Assembly (NCBI GenBank): GCA_963734025.1
Contig: CAVTFR010000017.1
Coordinates: forward strand, 248,001 to 312,000
Source of the DNA: JACVRW01 sp963734025
Lineage (GTDB): Bacteria > Actinomycetota > Thermoleophilia > Solirubrobacterales > Thermoleophilaceae
Direction of reading: 5' to 3'
DNA length: 64,000 nucleotides
This document shows, in pieces, positions 40,252-48,910 of this stretch. A model generated the notes under the pieces. That model was not told the origin of the DNA. It saw only the letters and a list, made by a program, of their open reading frames with translations, and did not search any database. Position numbers and translations under genes: made by a program. The stretch's first letter is position 1. Every line of letters begins with the position of its first letter.

Positions 40252-41340
40252 ATGGACACGGGCAGCTACCTGGCGGTAATCAAGGTCGTCGGCATCGGCG
40301 GCGGCGGGACCAACGCTGTCAACCGCATGGTGGACGCCGGCCTCAAGGGCGTCGAGTTCATCGCCGTCAACACCGACGCTCAGGCGCTCCAGATGTGCGA
40401 CGCCGACATCAAGCTCCAGATCGGCGATCAGCTGACGCGCGGGCTCGGAGCGGGGGCCAACCCCGAGGTGGGCTATGGCGCGGCAAACGAGAGCCGCGAC
40501 GAGATCAAGGAGGCGCTGAAGGGCGCGGACATGGTCTTCGTCACCGCGGGCGAGGGCGGCGGCACCGGGTCCGGCGCGGCGCCGGTGATCGCCGAGGTGT
40601 CCAAACAGGAGGTCGGCGCGCTGACCGTGGGCGTCGTGACGAAGCCCTTCGACTTCGAGGGCACCCAGCGCATGCGCCAGGCGGTCGACGGCATCGACCG
40701 GTTACGTGAGCAGGTCGACACGATGATCGTGATCCCCAACGAGAAGCTGCTTGCGGTCGTCGAGCGCCGCACGAGCATCCTCGAGGCGTTCCGTGAGGCC
40801 GACAACGTGCTCGGCCAGGGCGTCCAGGGCATCACCGACCTGATCACGACCCCCGGGCTCATCAACCTCGACTTCGCCGACGTGCGCACGATCATGCAGG
40901 ACGCCGGCTCGGCGCTGATGGGCATCGGCGAGGCCGCGGGCGAGAACAGGGCCGGCGAGGCGGCCAAGAACGCCGTGTCGAGCCCGCTGCTCGAGCAGTC
41001 CGTCGAGGGCGCAACCGGGATCCTGCTGAACATCACGGGCGGCAGCGACCTGGGTCTCTTCGAGGTCAACGAGGCGGCCGAGATCATCCAGTCGGCGGCC
41101 GACCAGAACTCGAACATCATCTTCGGGGCCGTCGTCGACGACGCCATGGGCGACAGCGTGCGCGTGACGGTGATCGCCACCGGCTTCGAGCGCGCCAGCC
41201 GCCAGCCGCTCTTCACCGAGGACTCGACCGGGAGGCGGCGCGAGCCGCGCCGGCGCGACGTCACGATGGACGAGGGCCAGCGCGCGTCGCTCGAGATCTC
41301 CGACGACGAAATCGACGTCCCGTCGTTCCTGAGGGACTAG
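40252..41340 (+). CDS. ftsZ: cell division GTPase FtsZ
   Basis: A 362-aa tubulin homologue that forms the Z-ring. The GTP tubulin signature GGGTGSG is at residues 102-108. NTDAQAL and the T7-loop region (NLDFADVRTIM) are conserved, and the C-terminal peptide is DDEIDVPSFLRD, which binds partner proteins. The linker is short (about 30 residues) and arginine-rich. GAGAGGA lies upstream of the ATG. Expression comes from a dedicated promoter. The genes usually found next in actinobacteria (pgeF, a YggS homologue, sepF) are not here. Confidence 0.96.
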   Translation: MDTGSYLAVIKVVGIGGGGTNAVNRMVDAGLKGVEFIAVNTDAQALQMCDADIKLQIGDQLTRGLGAGANPEVGYGAANESRDEIKEALKGADMVFVTAGEGGGTGSGAAPVIAEVSKQEVGALTVGVVTKPFDFEGTQRMRQAVDGIDRLREQVDTMIVIPNEKLLAVVERRTSILEAFREADNVLGQGVQGITDLITTPGLINLDFADVRTIMQDAGSALMGIGEAAGENRAGEAAKNAVSSPLLEQSVEGATGILLNITGGSDLGLFEVNEAAEIIQSAADQNSNIIFGAVVDDAMGDSVRVTVIATGFERASRQPLFTEDSTGRRREPRRRDVTMDEGQRASLEISDDEIDVPSFLRD

Positions 41341-41344
41341 ACCA

Positions 41345-41360
41345 GGGGGCTCGCGCCCCC
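41345..41360 (+). terminator. ftsZ terminator hairpin
   Basis: GGGGGC and GCCCCC pair around TCGC four bases after the ftsZ stop. There is no U-tract. A second hairpin (41370-41390) follows. Confidence 0.6.
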
Positions 41361-41367
41361 AAGGCCG

Positions 41368-41394
41368 AAGCAGCCGGCTCGGCCGGCTGCGCAG
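41368..41394 (+). repeat. palindromic element (copy 2)
   Basis: Nine-base arms GCAGCCGGC and GCCGGCTGC flank TCG at 41370-41390. The 27-bp context matches 59302-59328 at most positions and matches the minus-strand copy at 11182-11203. It sits between the ftsZ terminator and the next promoter. Confidence 0.7.
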
Positions 41395-41397
41395 GGA

Positions 41398-41403
41398 TAC
41401 GGT
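41398..41403 (+). promoter_or_regulatory. -10 box TACGGT of the GNAT gene
   Basis: TACGGT ends seven bases before the GTG at 41411. It rules out an alternative GTG at 41402, which lies inside the box. Confidence 0.5.
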
Positions 41404-41410
41404 GACCCCC

Positions 41411-41863
41411 GTGGCAACCGGCCGGTTGACAGAGTTAGTGCCGCCCGACACGGCGCTCGCCTTCGAGGCAATGCGCGCTCTGCGCACCCACCACGAGGAC
41501 GAGGCCGAGTTCGTCCGGCGCGTCGACGAGGTCCAGCGTCCCCAGGGCTACCGGCTGGTGGGCGTGTTCGAGGACGGGCGCTGCGTCGCCGTGGCCGGCT
41601 TCCGGGTGATCCACAATCTCGCCTGGGGCGATTGCCTGTACGTCGACGACCTCTCGACGCACCCGGACGGGCGCCGGCGCGGGCATGGCCGCGCGCTGCT
41701 CGAGTGGTGCGAGGCCGAGGCCGCGCGGCTCGGCTGCGGCCAGTTCCATCTCGACTCGGGCGTAGGCCCCGAGCGCGAGGACGCCCACCGGCTTTACTTC
41801 AACACCGGGCTGCGGATCACGAGCTACCACTTCGCGAAGCCGGTCGCCGCCTCCCGGCCGTGA
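41411..41863 (+). CDS. GNAT family N-acetyltransferase
   Basis: A 150-aa acyl-CoA-dependent acetyltransferase. The acetyl-CoA pyrophosphate loop is HPDGRRRGHGRALLEW (R/Q-x-x-G-x-G/A pattern), preceded by the strand CLYVDDLSTH and followed by AARLGCGQFHLDSG and AHRLYFNTGLRI. The substrate is unknown. Its stop overlaps the GTG of the M20 gene (GTGA), so they form a two-gene operon. Confidence 0.85.
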   Translation: MATGRLTELVPPDTALAFEAMRALRTHHEDEAEFVRRVDEVQRPQGYRLVGVFEDGRCVAVAGFRVIHNLAWGDCLYVDDLSTHPDGRRRGHGRALLEWCEAEAARLGCGQFHLDSGVGPEREDAHRLYFNTGLRITSYHFAKPVAASRP

Positions 41864-42981
41864 TCGAGTCCGCGGCTCGCCTGGCGCTGGTGGCCGAGCG
41901 CGAGCTGGAGGCGCTCGTCGGGGTGTCGTCGCAGTCCGGCGACGTCGCGGGCGCCGAGGAGTGCGCCGCGCTGGCCACCGCGTTCCTGCCGCCGGAGGCC
42001 GAGGTCGAGCGGCCGCCCTGCTCGACGCCGGGCTACGCCCCGGATCTGTGCGGGCGCCTGCGCGGAAGCGGCACGAAGCGCGTGCTGCTCCTCGGGCACC
42101 TCGACACCGTGGTGGCGCACGCGGCGCACCGGCCGCTCGAGCGCGACGGCGACCGCCTGACCGGCTCGGGAACCGTCGACATGAAGGGCGGCGTGGCGCT
42201 CGCGCTCGGCTTGGTGCGCGAGCTGGCCCCGCGGCCGGAGCTCTACCGCGAGATCGCGGTCCTGCTCGTGAACGACGAGGAGTGGCGCACCTCGGGTTTC
42301 GCGCACATCGAACGCTTCGCCGGCTTCGACGCCTGCCTGTGCTTCGAGGCCGGCGAGCGCACGGAGGCCGGCGACGAGGCCGTGATCGTCAAGCGCAAGG
42401 CTGCCGGGACGCTGCGGGTCGAGGCCCACGGCCGGCCCGCGCACTCGGGCTCGGCCCCGCACCGGGGCCGCAACGCGCTGCTCGCGCTGGCCGCCGCCGC
42501 GGCCCGCGTTGCCGCCGCGAGCGACCCCGCCGGCCCCGACCGGCTGACGGCGGTCCCCACCATCCTCCGCTCCGGCGACGCCTTCAACGTCGTGCCCGCG
42601 GCCGGCGAGCTCCTCTGCGACCTGCGCGCGGACCGCCTCGAGGCGCTCGACCCCGTGCTGGCGGCGATGCCCGCGGAGCACGACGGGGTTCGGCTCGAGA
42701 GCACGCTTGTCCGCGCCTGGCCGGGGATGGACTCGCGCGCGGCTACGGCCGGCCTGATCGCGAGCGCCGCCAAGCGGCTCGGGCGCCCGATTGTGGCCTC
42801 GGAGCGTGGCGGCGCGAGCGACGCCAGCCACGTGGCGGCCGGTGGGATCGCGGTCACGCTCGACGGCCTCGGGCCACGCGGCGGCGGCGCCCACGCGCCC
42901 CACGAGTGGGTGAGCGCCGAGTCGCTCCGGACGCGCTCGGAGCTCGCCCTTGCCGTGATGGCGGCGCTGCTCGACGCCTGA
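41860..42981 (+). CDS. M20 family metallopeptidase (CPG2/glutamate carboxypeptidase-like)
   Basis: A 373-aa di-zinc hydrolase with LLLGHLDTVV, GSGTVDMKGGVALAL, LLVNDEEWRTSG and FEAGERTEAGD as metal-ligand blocks, and the lid-domain AHGRPAHSGSAPHRGRNAL. This arrangement resembles glutamate carboxypeptidase/CPG2 more than DapE. It is the third M20 gene of the window. The GTG start overlaps the GNAT stop. Fifty-one bases separate it from gcvT. Confidence 0.85.
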   Translation: MIESAARLALVAERELEALVGVSSQSGDVAGAEECAALATAFLPPEAEVERPPCSTPGYAPDLCGRLRGSGTKRVLLLGHLDTVVAHAAHRPLERDGDRLTGSGTVDMKGGVALALGLVRELAPRPELYREIAVLLVNDEEWRTSGFAHIERFAGFDACLCFEAGERTEAGDEAVIVKRKAAGTLRVEAHGRPAHSGSAPHRGRNALLALAAAAARVAAASDPAGPDRLTAVPTILRSGDAFNVVPAAGELLCDLRADRLEALDPVLAAMPAEHDGVRLESTLVRAWPGMDSRAATAGLIASAAKRLGRPIVASERGGASDASHVAAGGIAVTLDGLGPRGGGAHAPHEWVSAESLRTRSELALAVMAALLDA

Positions 42982-43017
42982 GCCGCCACCCGGTGCGTAG
43001 CCGGGCGCGCTCGGGGG

Positions 43018-43023
43018 TAATCT
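43018..43023 (+). promoter_or_regulatory. -10 box TAATCT of the gcv operon
   Basis: TAATCT ends nine bases before the gcvT TTG, so the mRNA would be leaderless. There is no room for a glycine riboswitch. Confidence 0.5.
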
Positions 43024-43032
43024 CCGAGCCGC

Positions 43033-44133
43033 TTGCCGTCAACAGCAGACACGCTTCGGCGCACGCCCCTCCACGACCGCCACGAGCGGGCCGGCGCGAA
43101 GTTGGTCCCGTTTGCGGGCTGGGACATGCCGATCCAGTACGAGGGCATTCGCCAGGAGCACGTGAACGTCCGCACGAGCGCGGGGATGTTCGACGTCTCG
43201 CACATGGGCGAGATCGAGTCGTCCGGCCCGCAGGCGGAGGAATTCCTGCAGCGGCTCCTCTCGAACGACGTCACGAGGATTACCGAGCGCGGCGCCCAGT
43301 ACTCGGTGTCGTGCCGCGAGGACGGCGGCGTGCTCGACGACCTGTTCACGTACCGGCTGGGGCCGGACCGCTTCCTGACGGTCACGAACGCCGCGAACCA
43401 CGAGAAGGACCTCGCCTGGTTCAGGCAGCACGCCGCCGGCTTCGAAGTGGAGGTGCGCGACGCCCACTCGGACTGGGCGATGGTCGCCGTCCAGGGGCCG
43501 GAGGCGCGCGCCGCCCTCGAGCGGCTCGCGGACGGCGCGCTGCCCGCGCGCATGCGCACCGCGGAACTCGAGCTGGCGGGCGCCCGGATGCTCGTCTGCG
43601 GGACGGGCTACACGGGCGAGGACGGCTGTGAGTTGATGATCGCGCCCGGCGACGCGGGCGCCGTCTGGGACGCGCTGCTCGCCGAGGGCGTCAGCCCGGC
43701 CGGCCTCGGCGCCCGCGACACGCTTCGCCTCGAGGTCTGCTTCCACCTGTACGGCAACGACCTCGACGAGGAGCACGATCCGATCGAGGCCGGGCTCGGT
43801 TGGTGCTGCAAGCTCGACACGGGGTTCATCGGCGCCGACGCGCTCGAGGGCCGCTCTCCGGAGCGGACGCTCGTCCCGTTCGCCTTCACCGGCCCCGGCA
43901 TCCCGCGCCAGGGCAACCCGATCCGCACCGATCACGGCGAGGGCGTCGTGACGAGCGGCTCGCTCTCGCCCTGCCTCGAGACGGGGATCGGCATGGGCTA
44001 CGTGCCGGTCGCGGCGTCCGAGCCGGGCACGACGATTGAGGTCGACGTGCGCGGCAAGGTCCGGTCAGCCGAGGTGAGAGCGAAGCCCCTGTACGAGCGC
44101 CCCGCCCCCAAGAACCAAGGAGACCATGGCTGA
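43033..44133 (+). CDS. gcvT: glycine cleavage system aminomethyltransferase (T protein)
   Basis: A 366-aa folate-binding enzyme that releases ammonia from the aminomethyl-lipoyl H protein and forms 5,10-methylene-THF. It has RTPLHDRHERAGAKLVPFAGWDMPIQY, MFDVSHMGEI, GTGYTGEDGCE and GLGARDTLRLE. The start is TTG (no ATG fits the conserved N-terminus), in a leaderless context. The 3' end overlaps gcvH by eight bases. Confidence 0.93.
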   Translation: MPSTADTLRRTPLHDRHERAGAKLVPFAGWDMPIQYEGIRQEHVNVRTSAGMFDVSHMGEIESSGPQAEEFLQRLLSNDVTRITERGAQYSVSCREDGGVLDDLFTYRLGPDRFLTVTNAANHEKDLAWFRQHAAGFEVEVRDAHSDWAMVAVQGPEARAALERLADGALPARMRTAELELAGARMLVCGTGYTGEDGCELMIAPGDAGAVWDALLAEGVSPAGLGARDTLRLEVCFHLYGNDLDEEHDPIEAGLGWCCKLDTGFIGADALEGRSPERTLVPFAFTGPGIPRQGNPIRTDHGEGVVTSGSLSPCLETGIGMGYVPVAASEPGTTIEVDVRGKVRSAEVRAKPLYERPAPKNQGDHG

Positions 44134-44518
44134 CGCAAGCTATCCCGACGACCTGAAGTACCACGAGGAGCACGACTGGGCGCGCATCGAGGGCGACCAC
44201 GCGACCTTTGGCGTCACCTGGTACGCCCAGGACGCGCTCGGCGAGGTGGTCTTCTTCGATCCACCTCAGATCGGCGCCGCCGTGAGCAAGGACCAGACCT
44301 ATGCCGAGGTCGAGTCGGTCAAGGCGGTGAGCGACGTGTTCGCGCCGCTGTCGGGTGAGATAGTCGAGGTCAACGAGGCGCTCGGCGACAGCCCCGAGCG
44401 CATCAATCAGGACCCCTACGGCGAGGGCTGGATGATCAAGGTGCGGATGTCGGATCCGTCCGAGGTCGAGCGGCTGATGGACGTCGAGGCGTACAAGGAG
44501 ATGCTCCAGAACGGGTAG
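44126..44518 (+). CDS. gcvH: glycine cleavage system H protein
   Basis: A 130-aa lipoyl carrier. The lipoylated lysine is Lys66 in EVESVKAVSDV. Other family blocks are EEHDWARIEG, GDSPERINQDPYGEGWM and the C-terminal MDVEAYKEML. It shuttles the aminomethyl group between the P, T and L proteins. AAGGAGACC lies directly before the ATG. No lpd (L protein) gene is present here. Confidence 0.95.
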   Translation: MADASYPDDLKYHEEHDWARIEGDHATFGVTWYAQDALGEVVFFDPPQIGAAVSKDQTYAEVESVKAVSDVFAPLSGEIVEVNEALGDSPERINQDPYGEGWMIKVRMSDPSEVERLMDVEAYKEMLQNG

Positions 44519-44537
44519 CTAACTTCGTAGACCGAGG

Positions 44538-45884
44538 ATGAGCCGCTACACCGCAGTCACCGAGCAGGATCTGAGCGCGATGCTCGGCGCGATCGGCGTC
44601 GGCTCGCTGGACGAACTGTTCGCGGACATCCCGGAAGCGGTCCGGCTGGGGCGGGAGATCGACCTGCCGCCCGGTCGCTCGGAGCAGGAGGTCCACGAGC
44701 ACCTCGCGGCCCTCGCGGCGCGCAACGTGCACTCGGACGCGGAGGTCAGCTTCCTTGGCGCAGGCATGTACGACCACTACGTGCCGGCGCTCATCGACAC
44801 GCTGCTGGGCCGCTCCGAGTTCCTCACCCCCTACACGCCCTACCAGCCCGAGGTCTCGCAGGGAGGGCTGCAGGTGATGTTCGAGTACCAGACCGCGATC
44901 TCGGAGCTGACGGGGCTGCCGGTGTCGAACGCCTCGGTCTACGAGGGCCCGAGCGCAGTCGCGGCGGCGGGCTACCTCGCCAAGCTCGAGACCCGGCGCG
45001 GCAAGCTGGTCGCCTCGCGCGGCCTCCACCCGCACTCGCGGGCCGCGCTCGTCACGCATGCGGCCGGGTACGGCATGGAGGTGGCGGAGGTGCCGCTCGA
45101 CGGCGCCGGCGCGACCGATCTCGAGGCGCTTGCGGCCGCCGTCGACGACGACACAGCGGCCGTATTCGTGCAGCAGCCGAACTTCCTCGGCACGGTCGAG
45201 GAGCTCGCCGAGCTCGCCGAGGCGGGCAAGTCGACCGGCGCAATGCTCGTGTGCGCCGCCGATCCGCTGCCGCTCGGGATCCTGAGGCCGCCCGGCGACT
45301 GCGGCGTGGACGTCTGCGTCGGCGAGGGCCAATCACTCGGCAACCGGCTCGACTTCGGCGGCCCCTCGTTCGGGTTCTTCGCGGCGGCCGAGCGCTTCAT
45401 CCGCAAGATGCCGGGCCGGATCGCGGGGGAGACGATCGACGCCGACGGCAAGCGCGGCTTCGTGCTCACGCTGCAGACGCGTGAGCAGCACATCCGGCGC
45501 GAGAAGGCGACCCACAACATCTGCACCGCGCAGGCGCTGAACGCCCTCGCGGGCGTCGTCTACCTGTCCTGGCTCGGCAAGCGCGGACTTGTCGAGCTCG
45601 GCGAGCTGATGCTGCGCCGGACCCACTATGCGCGCGAGACGCTCGGGCTCGAGGCGATCAACCCGGGCCCGGTCGCGCGCGAGTTCGCGGTGCGCGTGCC
45701 CGACCTGGACGGGCTCTTCGAGCGTGCGCAGGCGGAGGGCATCAACCCCGGTTACCGGCTGGGGCGGGACTACCCCGAATACGCGGACGGACTGCTCGTC
45801 GCGATCACCGAGCGGCGCACGAAGGAGCAGATCGACCGGCTCGCACGGGTCGTCGCCGGGGCGCGGGCGGAGGTGCCGGCGTGA
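44538..45884 (+). CDS. gcvPA: glycine dehydrogenase (decarboxylating) subunit 1
   Basis: A 448-aa N-terminal half of the split P protein, with FLGAGMYDHYVPALIDTLLGRSEFLTPYTPYQPEVSQGGLQ-type sequence (positions 44752-44871), ASVYEGPSA and FGGPSFGFFAA. It lacks the PLP lysine, which is on subunit 2. With gcvPB it decarboxylates glycine. GAGGATG context at the start. Its stop overlaps the gcvPB GTG. Confidence 0.94.
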   Translation: MSRYTAVTEQDLSAMLGAIGVGSLDELFADIPEAVRLGREIDLPPGRSEQEVHEHLAALAARNVHSDAEVSFLGAGMYDHYVPALIDTLLGRSEFLTPYTPYQPEVSQGGLQVMFEYQTAISELTGLPVSNASVYEGPSAVAAAGYLAKLETRRGKLVASRGLHPHSRAALVTHAAGYGMEVAEVPLDGAGATDLEALAAAVDDDTAAVFVQQPNFLGTVEELAELAEAGKSTGAMLVCAADPLPLGILRPPGDCGVDVCVGEGQSLGNRLDFGGPSFGFFAAAERFIRKMPGRIAGETIDADGKRGFVLTLQTREQHIRREKATHNICTAQALNALAGVVYLSWLGKRGLVELGELMLRRTHYARETLGLEAINPGPVAREFAVRVPDLDGLFERAQAEGINPGYRLGRDYPEYADGLLVAITERRTKEQIDRLARVVAGARAEVPA

Positions 45885-47395
45885 GCGAGGCCGACACGAT
45901 CACGATCTTCGAGCGCTCGCGCGAGGGCCGGCGGGCGTTTGTGGCGCCCTCCCCCGAGGACGAGGTGCCGGAGCTGGCGATCGAGGAGCTCCTGCCGGCC
46001 GGGGCGCGCCGTGAGCGGCCGGCCGAGCTGCCCGAGGTCTCCGAGCCCGAGCTCGTGCGCCACTACACGACGCTCTCGTCGAAGAACTTCCACCTCGACG
46101 AGGGCTTCTACCCGCTCGGCTCCTGCACGATGAAGCACAACCCCAAGCTGCACGAGCGCGTGGCGGCGCTGCCGGGCCATGCCCGCCTGCACCCACTGCA
46201 GGAGCCGGACAAGGCGCAGGGGGCGCTCGAGCTGATGTGGCGCCTCCAGGGGGCGCTCGCCGAGGTGGCCGGCCTGCCGCACGTCTCGCTCCAGCCGAGC
46301 GCGGGCTCGCACGGAGAGCTAGCGGGCCTCCTGCTGACGCGCGCCTACCACGAGGACCGCGGCGAGCAGCGCACCAAGGTGCTGACCCCCGACACGGCCC
46401 ACGGCACCAACCCGGCCACGGTGACGATGGCCGGCTACGAGGTCGTCAAGGTCGGCACGGCGCCGGACGGCGGCGTCGATCTCGACGACCTGCGCGCGAA
46501 GGCGGACGAGGACGTCGCCTGCCTCATGCTCACGAACCCGAACACGCTCGGTCTCTTCGACACGAACATCGAGGAGATCGCCCGCATCGTGCACGGCGTG
46601 GGGGCGACGCTCTACTACGACGGGGCCAACCTGAACGCCGTGATGGGGATCGCCCGCCCGGGCGACATGGGCTTCGACATCGTCCACTTCAACCTCCACA
46701 AGACCTTCACCCAGCCGCACGGGGGCGGCGGTCCCGGCGCCGGCCCGATCGCGTGCTCGGACCGCATCGAGCCGTTCCTGCCTGTGCCGCAGGTCGTGCG
46801 GGGCGGCGGCGACAACGGCCGCGAGCCGCGCTTCGACCTCGACCTCGACCGGCCCAAGTCGATCGGCAAGCTGCGCGGCTTCCAGGGCAACTTCGGCGTC
46901 TTCGTGCGCACCTACGCGTACATCTGCTCGCTGGGCGGCGACGGGCTCAAGGACGTCTCGCAGACCGCCGTCCTCAACGCCAACTACCTGAAGGCCCTGC
47001 TTGCCGAGGAGGGCATCGGCGAGTACCTGCCGGTGGCGTTCGACCGGCTCTGCATGCACGAGTTCGTGCTCTCCGGCAGCGGCGCCAAGGCTGAGCTCGG
47101 CGTGCGCACGCTCGATCTCGCCAAGCGCATGCTCGACCACCGCGTGCACCCTCCCACCGTGTACTTCCCGCTGCTCGTCGACGAGGCGCTCATGATCGAG
47201 CCGACCGAGACCGAGACGAAGGAGCGGCTCGACCACTTCGCCGGGGTGATCCGGGAGATCCTCGCCGAGGCGAAGGAGGATCCCGAGATCGCCCGCAACG
47301 CGCCGCACACGACGCCCGTGCGGCGCCTCGACGAGGCCGGCGCGGCGAAGCGCCCGGTGGTGCGCTGGCGCCCCGACGCGGAGAACCCGGGGTGA
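45881..47395 (+). CDS. gcvPB: glycine dehydrogenase (decarboxylating) subunit 2
   Basis: A 504-aa C-terminal half of the P protein. The PLP lysine is in FNLHKTFTQPHGGGGPGAGP. Other blocks are LGSCTMKHNPKL, PDTAHGTNPA and YYDGANLNAVMG. It closes the gcvT-gcvH-gcvPA-gcvPB operon, so the window encodes the complete T, H and P set for glycine breakdown to one-carbon units. GTG start, coupled to gcvPA. Confidence 0.95.
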   Translation: MSEADTITIFERSREGRRAFVAPSPEDEVPELAIEELLPAGARRERPAELPEVSEPELVRHYTTLSSKNFHLDEGFYPLGSCTMKHNPKLHERVAALPGHARLHPLQEPDKAQGALELMWRLQGALAEVAGLPHVSLQPSAGSHGELAGLLLTRAYHEDRGEQRTKVLTPDTAHGTNPATVTMAGYEVVKVGTAPDGGVDLDDLRAKADEDVACLMLTNPNTLGLFDTNIEEIARIVHGVGATLYYDGANLNAVMGIARPGDMGFDIVHFNLHKTFTQPHGGGGPGAGPIACSDRIEPFLPVPQVVRGGGDNGREPRFDLDLDRPKSIGKLRGFQGNFGVFVRTYAYICSLGGDGLKDVSQTAVLNANYLKALLAEEGIGEYLPVAFDRLCMHEFVLSGSGAKAELGVRTLDLAKRMLDHRVHPPTVYFPLLVDEALMIEPTETETKERLDHFAGVIREILAEAKEDPEIARNAPHTTPVRRLDEAGAAKRPVVRWRPDAENPG

Positions 47396-47428
47396 CCTCG
47401 AGCACACGCCGCCGCGGCCGCCCCGCCC

Positions 47429-47434
47429 TAGAAT
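47429..47434 (+). promoter_or_regulatory. -10 box TAGAAT
   Basis: TAGAAT ends six bases before the ATG at 47441, a leaderless-type promoter. Confidence 0.55.
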
Positions 47435-47440
47435 CGGCGG

Positions 47441-48514
47441 ATGCGCGTGGCAACTGAGGGCGCGACCTCGACCGACGGCATCAGCGCCGGAGAGCTGCGG
47501 CTCGCGGCACGCAACCACGCTCTGCCGCTCGAGGCGCTCCGGCATCCGATCACTCCCGCCGGCCTCCATTACCTCCTGATCCACTACGACATCCCGGTCG
47601 TCGACCCGGGGAGCTTCGTGCTCGAGATCGGCGGCGCGGTGGAGCGACCGCTGTCGTTCTCGCTCGACGACCTGCGCGCACGCGAGCGCGTGTCGCTGCC
47701 GGTGACCTTCGAGTGCGCCGGCAACGGCCGCGCGCTTCTCGAGCCCCGCCCCGTGAGCCAGCCCTGGATGACCGAGGCGGTCGGGACCGCCGAGTGGGCG
47801 GGCGCAGCGCTCGGGCCGCTGCTCGAGGAGGCGGGCGTCATGCCCGGTGCCGTCGAGGCGCTCTTCACCGGGCTCGACCGCGGCGTCGAGGGCGGCGAGG
47901 CGCAGGCCTACGAGCGCGCGCTGCCGGTCGGCGAGGCCTTCGGGGGACTGCTCGCGTATGAGATGAACGGCGCCGCGCTGCCGCCCCAGCACGGCTTCCC
48001 GCTGCGGCTCGTCGTGCCGGGCTGGTACGGCATGCAGAACGTCAAGTGGCTGACCCGCATCACCGTGCTCGAGCAGCCCTTCGAGGGCTACCAGAACGCC
48101 GTCGGCTACCGGATGTACGACGCCGACGGCAACGCCGGCGAGCCGGTCACCCGCATGCTGCCGCGCTCCCTGACTGTGCCGCCGGGCGTGCCCGACTTCC
48201 TGAGCCGCGAGCGCCACCTCGAGCCGGGACCGCTGACGCTGGAGGGCCGGGCCTGGTCGGGCCATGGCCCGATCGAGCGCGTCGAGGTCTCGACGGACGG
48301 CGGGGCGAGCTTCGCCGAAGCGCGGCTCGGCGAGCCGCTCGGCGAGGCCGCCTGGATCGGCTGGCAGTTCCACTGGGACGCGCCGCCCGGCGACCACGTG
48401 CTGTCCTCGCGCGCCACCGACGCCTCCGGCAACAGCCAGCCGCTCGAACCGCCCTGGAACCTGAAGGGCTACGCGAACAACGCGGTCGAGCGGATAGCGG
48501 TCGTCGTCGGCTAG
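47441..48514 (+). CDS. molybdopterin-dependent oxidoreductase of the sulfite oxidase family
   Basis: A 357-aa protein with the sulfite-oxidase fold. The molybdenum-ligating cysteine lies in TFECAGNGR, substrate-pocket and cofactor contacts lie in the following 120 residues (GTAEWAGAALGPLLEEAG, HGFPLRLVVPGWYGM, VKWLTRI), and the C-terminal Mo-co dimerisation domain is about 250-357 (GHGPIERVEVSTDGGASFAEA). There is no haem domain and no signal peptide, so it is predicted to be cytoplasmic. Sulfite oxidation, or reduction of another oxyanion or methionine sulfoxide, is possible. Confidence 0.85.
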   Translation: MRVATEGATSTDGISAGELRLAARNHALPLEALRHPITPAGLHYLLIHYDIPVVDPGSFVLEIGGAVERPLSFSLDDLRARERVSLPVTFECAGNGRALLEPRPVSQPWMTEAVGTAEWAGAALGPLLEEAGVMPGAVEALFTGLDRGVEGGEAQAYERALPVGEAFGGLLAYEMNGAALPPQHGFPLRLVVPGWYGMQNVKWLTRITVLEQPFEGYQNAVGYRMYDADGNAGEPVTRMLPRSLTVPPGVPDFLSRERHLEPGPLTLEGRAWSGHGPIERVEVSTDGGASFAEARLGEPLGEAAWIGWQFHWDAPPGDHVLSSRATDASGNSQPLEPPWNLKGYANNAVERIAVVVG

Positions 48515-48532
48515 AGCGAGGGACCGCCGCCG

Positions 48533-48823
48533 CTAGGTCGGCAGCTCGCGCTTGACCATCGCGGCGAGCCGCCGCTGCAGGCGCTCGATCTCCCGGCGGC
48601 GCCGCTCGACGAGCTCGCGGCTGGCCCGGCGGGCCTCGAGCCGGCGGCGCTCGGCCACGAGCTTCCTGAGCCGCTCGATCAGGCGGGTGACCTCGGGGCT
48701 GGGCTTGGGGGGAACAGGCATGCCTCCGAGGCTGCCATCGGCGGACACGACCTCCAATGCGGGCTTCCCGAGGGCTCGCGGCCGGTTAACCGAACGGTTC
48801 TGCGAGTCGTCTGAGCTCTTCAT
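48533..48823 (-). CDS. small charged coiled-coil protein, unknown function
   Basis: A protein of about 96 aa whose last 60 residues form a strongly basic coiled coil (VTRLIERLRKLVAERRRLEARR ... EIERLQRRLAAMV). The start is uncertain: ATG at 48823 or 48832 (with TACTCT just upstream), or ATG at 48721, which leaves only the coiled coil. Similar short Arg/Glu-rich proteins are often uncharacterised. It is divergent from trpS and convergent with the molybdoenzyme gene. Confidence 0.55.
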   Translation of the reverse strand: MKSSDDSQNRSVNRPRALGKPALEVVSADGSLGGMPVPPKPSPEVTRLIERLRKLVAERRRLEARRASRELVERRRREIERLQRRLAAMVKRELPT

Positions 48824-48895
48824 GCGGTCCATCCCGAGAGTAGGGCATGTGGGAGGGCCTCTCATGGTGCTCTTATGTGAACCCGGCTGGGTGCC

Positions 48896-48901
48896 TAAAC
48901 T
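48896..48901 (+). promoter_or_regulatory. -10 box TAAACT of trpS
   Basis: TAAACT ends nine bases before the trpS GTG. There is no space for a T-box or other leader. Confidence 0.5.
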
Positions 48902-48910
48902 GGCCCGCCC

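Noticed and set aside
42982..43032. Glycine riboswitch before the gcv operon
   Set aside because: Only 51 bp separate the genes, and a -10 box nine bases before gcvT leaves no leader.
43033..47395. Glycine cleavage operon as a horizontally acquired island
   Set aside because: Base composition, start-codon style and -10 box match the neighbouring genes, and no mobile element or tRNA flanks it.
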